DNA of 64,000 bases from assembly GCF_003086295.3 (NCBI RefSeq), contig NC_092053.1, positions 83,327,671-83,391,670 of the forward strand, in the 5' to 3' direction. The translations under genes and the position numbers were made by a program. The notes beneath the pieces were generated by a model. That model worked only from the letters and a program-made list of their open reading frames with translations. It did no database searches and was not told the DNA's origin. The stretch is from Arachis hypogaea. Taxonomy: Eukaryota; Streptophyta; Magnoliopsida; Fabales; Fabaceae. Positions 63,319-64,000 of the stretch are shown in pieces (positions within the stretch are counted from its first letter, which is position 1; each line of letters begins with the position of its first letter).

Positions 63319-64000
63319 CACGCCTAGAGGCTGGTGTGCCACGCCCATGATCTTGCCTTGGTTCCAGTAGCTAGTGTGCCACGCCTCAGTCTTCAAGTGG
63401 CACACCATAGTGAGATTCTTGGGTTGGTGTGCCACGCCTTCGACATCAAGTTGCACGCCCAGCCCTTGCTTTGGTCTCTTTGTGCATTGGCGTGCCATGC
63501 CTGGTTGCTCAAGTGGCACACCTAAGTGAGATTGAGAGGTTGGCGTGCCACGCCTTCGACCTCAAGTGGCACGCCCAGTCTTCAATTGCCTTCATCCCCT
63601 TCTCTGGATTATTGTACCAGCGTGCCACGCCATGCAGCTCAAGTGGCACGCCCATACATTTGTGAACTCTTCAAGCTTGGCGTGCCACACCTGGATTCTT
63701 AAGTGGCACGCCCAAGTGACTTCTTGGAGCTGGCGTGCCACGCCTTCGATACCAAGTGGCACGCCATAGTGAGGGTTCTTCCTGGAGTGGTGAGTTGGCG
63801 TGCCACGCTCCTTTGCTCAAGTGGCACGCCCATAGTAGCTGATAGTTTCGGCGTGCCACGCCTAACCTGGCATGCCACGCCCCTTTTGTGTCCTCCATTG
63901 TTGCTCTCTGGAACTTTGTACTAGCGTGCCACGCCCAGTCCCTGGCGTGCCACGCCCACATGCATGCTTGGACTTCTCCTCTGGAATTTAGTACTGGCGT
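63319..64000. repeat. GC-rich hairpin array at the window end
   Basis: GGCGTGCCACGCC and AAGTGGCACGCC alternate about every 45-60 bases through to the end. The pair GGCGTGCCAC and GTGGCACGCC forms 10-bp stems, for example 63542-63551 with 63566-63575. At least six such pairs are visible. It continues past the window and is probably the U3 array of another LTR in which R9 sits. All ORFs here are repeat artefacts. Confidence 0.8.

Overview
This 64 kb window contains no host gene, rRNA or tRNA gene that I can support. It is a stack of nested LTR retrotransposons of a flowering plant, almost all of the Ty3/gypsy superfamily. The families, the tRNA-Asp primer sites, the recurrent AAGTTTGGTGTT box and an LTR beginning TGATGAGCGGATAATT match what I recall from peanut (Arachis). 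That identification rests on recognition, not on a search. The setting looks like pericentromeric or other repeat-rich chromatin.

Layout, with element names used only in this annotation. R1 (+, 1-5976) is the 3' part of a non-autonomous element: gag-protease tail, an intact second ORF and a 3' LTR. It inserted into R2 (-, 5977-10651), an LTR and pol remnant that also carries a solo LTR, S (7061-9339). R3 (-, 10652-19199) is a decayed Athila-like element with pol, an env-position ORF and a 3' LTR. It is cut by R4 (+, 19200-25170), a second copy of the R1 family with 5' LTR and a stop-riddled gag-protease. R5 (+, 25171-33383) is a chromovirus-like gag-pol pseudogene (Del/Tekay type) with two partial LTRs. 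R6 (-, 33384-37790) has a 5' LTR, leader and gag fragment. A gag scrap fills 37791-38138. R7 (-, 38139-60044) has LTRs of about 4.3 kb and a short non-coding interior, so it resembles a large retrotransposon derivative (LARD). It contains R8 (-, 42647-54360), a young complete non-autonomous element with two intact ORFs. R9 (-, 60045-63318) encodes an unrecognised protein. The window ends in a hairpin-rich GC array (63319-64000).

How the parts work together. R1, R4 and R8 share one plan: LTR, tRNA-Asp primer site, gag-protease without reverse transcriptase, a separate ORF2 of about 500 codons, then a 3' non-coding region. They must borrow reverse transcriptase and integrase, plausibly from autonomous relatives such as R2 and R3, which use the same lineage of pol. 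The gag-protease protein ends in a tail that looks like an integrase C-terminal domain. In R1 and R8, ORF2 has its own TATA box 170-190 bp upstream, which suggests a separate mRNA.

Most unusual signals. (1) In the R1 3' non-coding region, two tandem copies of a two-stem hairpin show compensatory changes in both stems while loop and bulge are conserved; R8 carries the same hairpin. (2) Several LTR families carry unrelated arrays of long perfect or near-perfect inverted repeats; in R1, R4, S and R8 the array lies directly upstream of the LTR TATA box. (3) An integrase-like tail is fused to the protease. (4) A box resembling a tRNA T-arm is shared near the LTR ends of several families.
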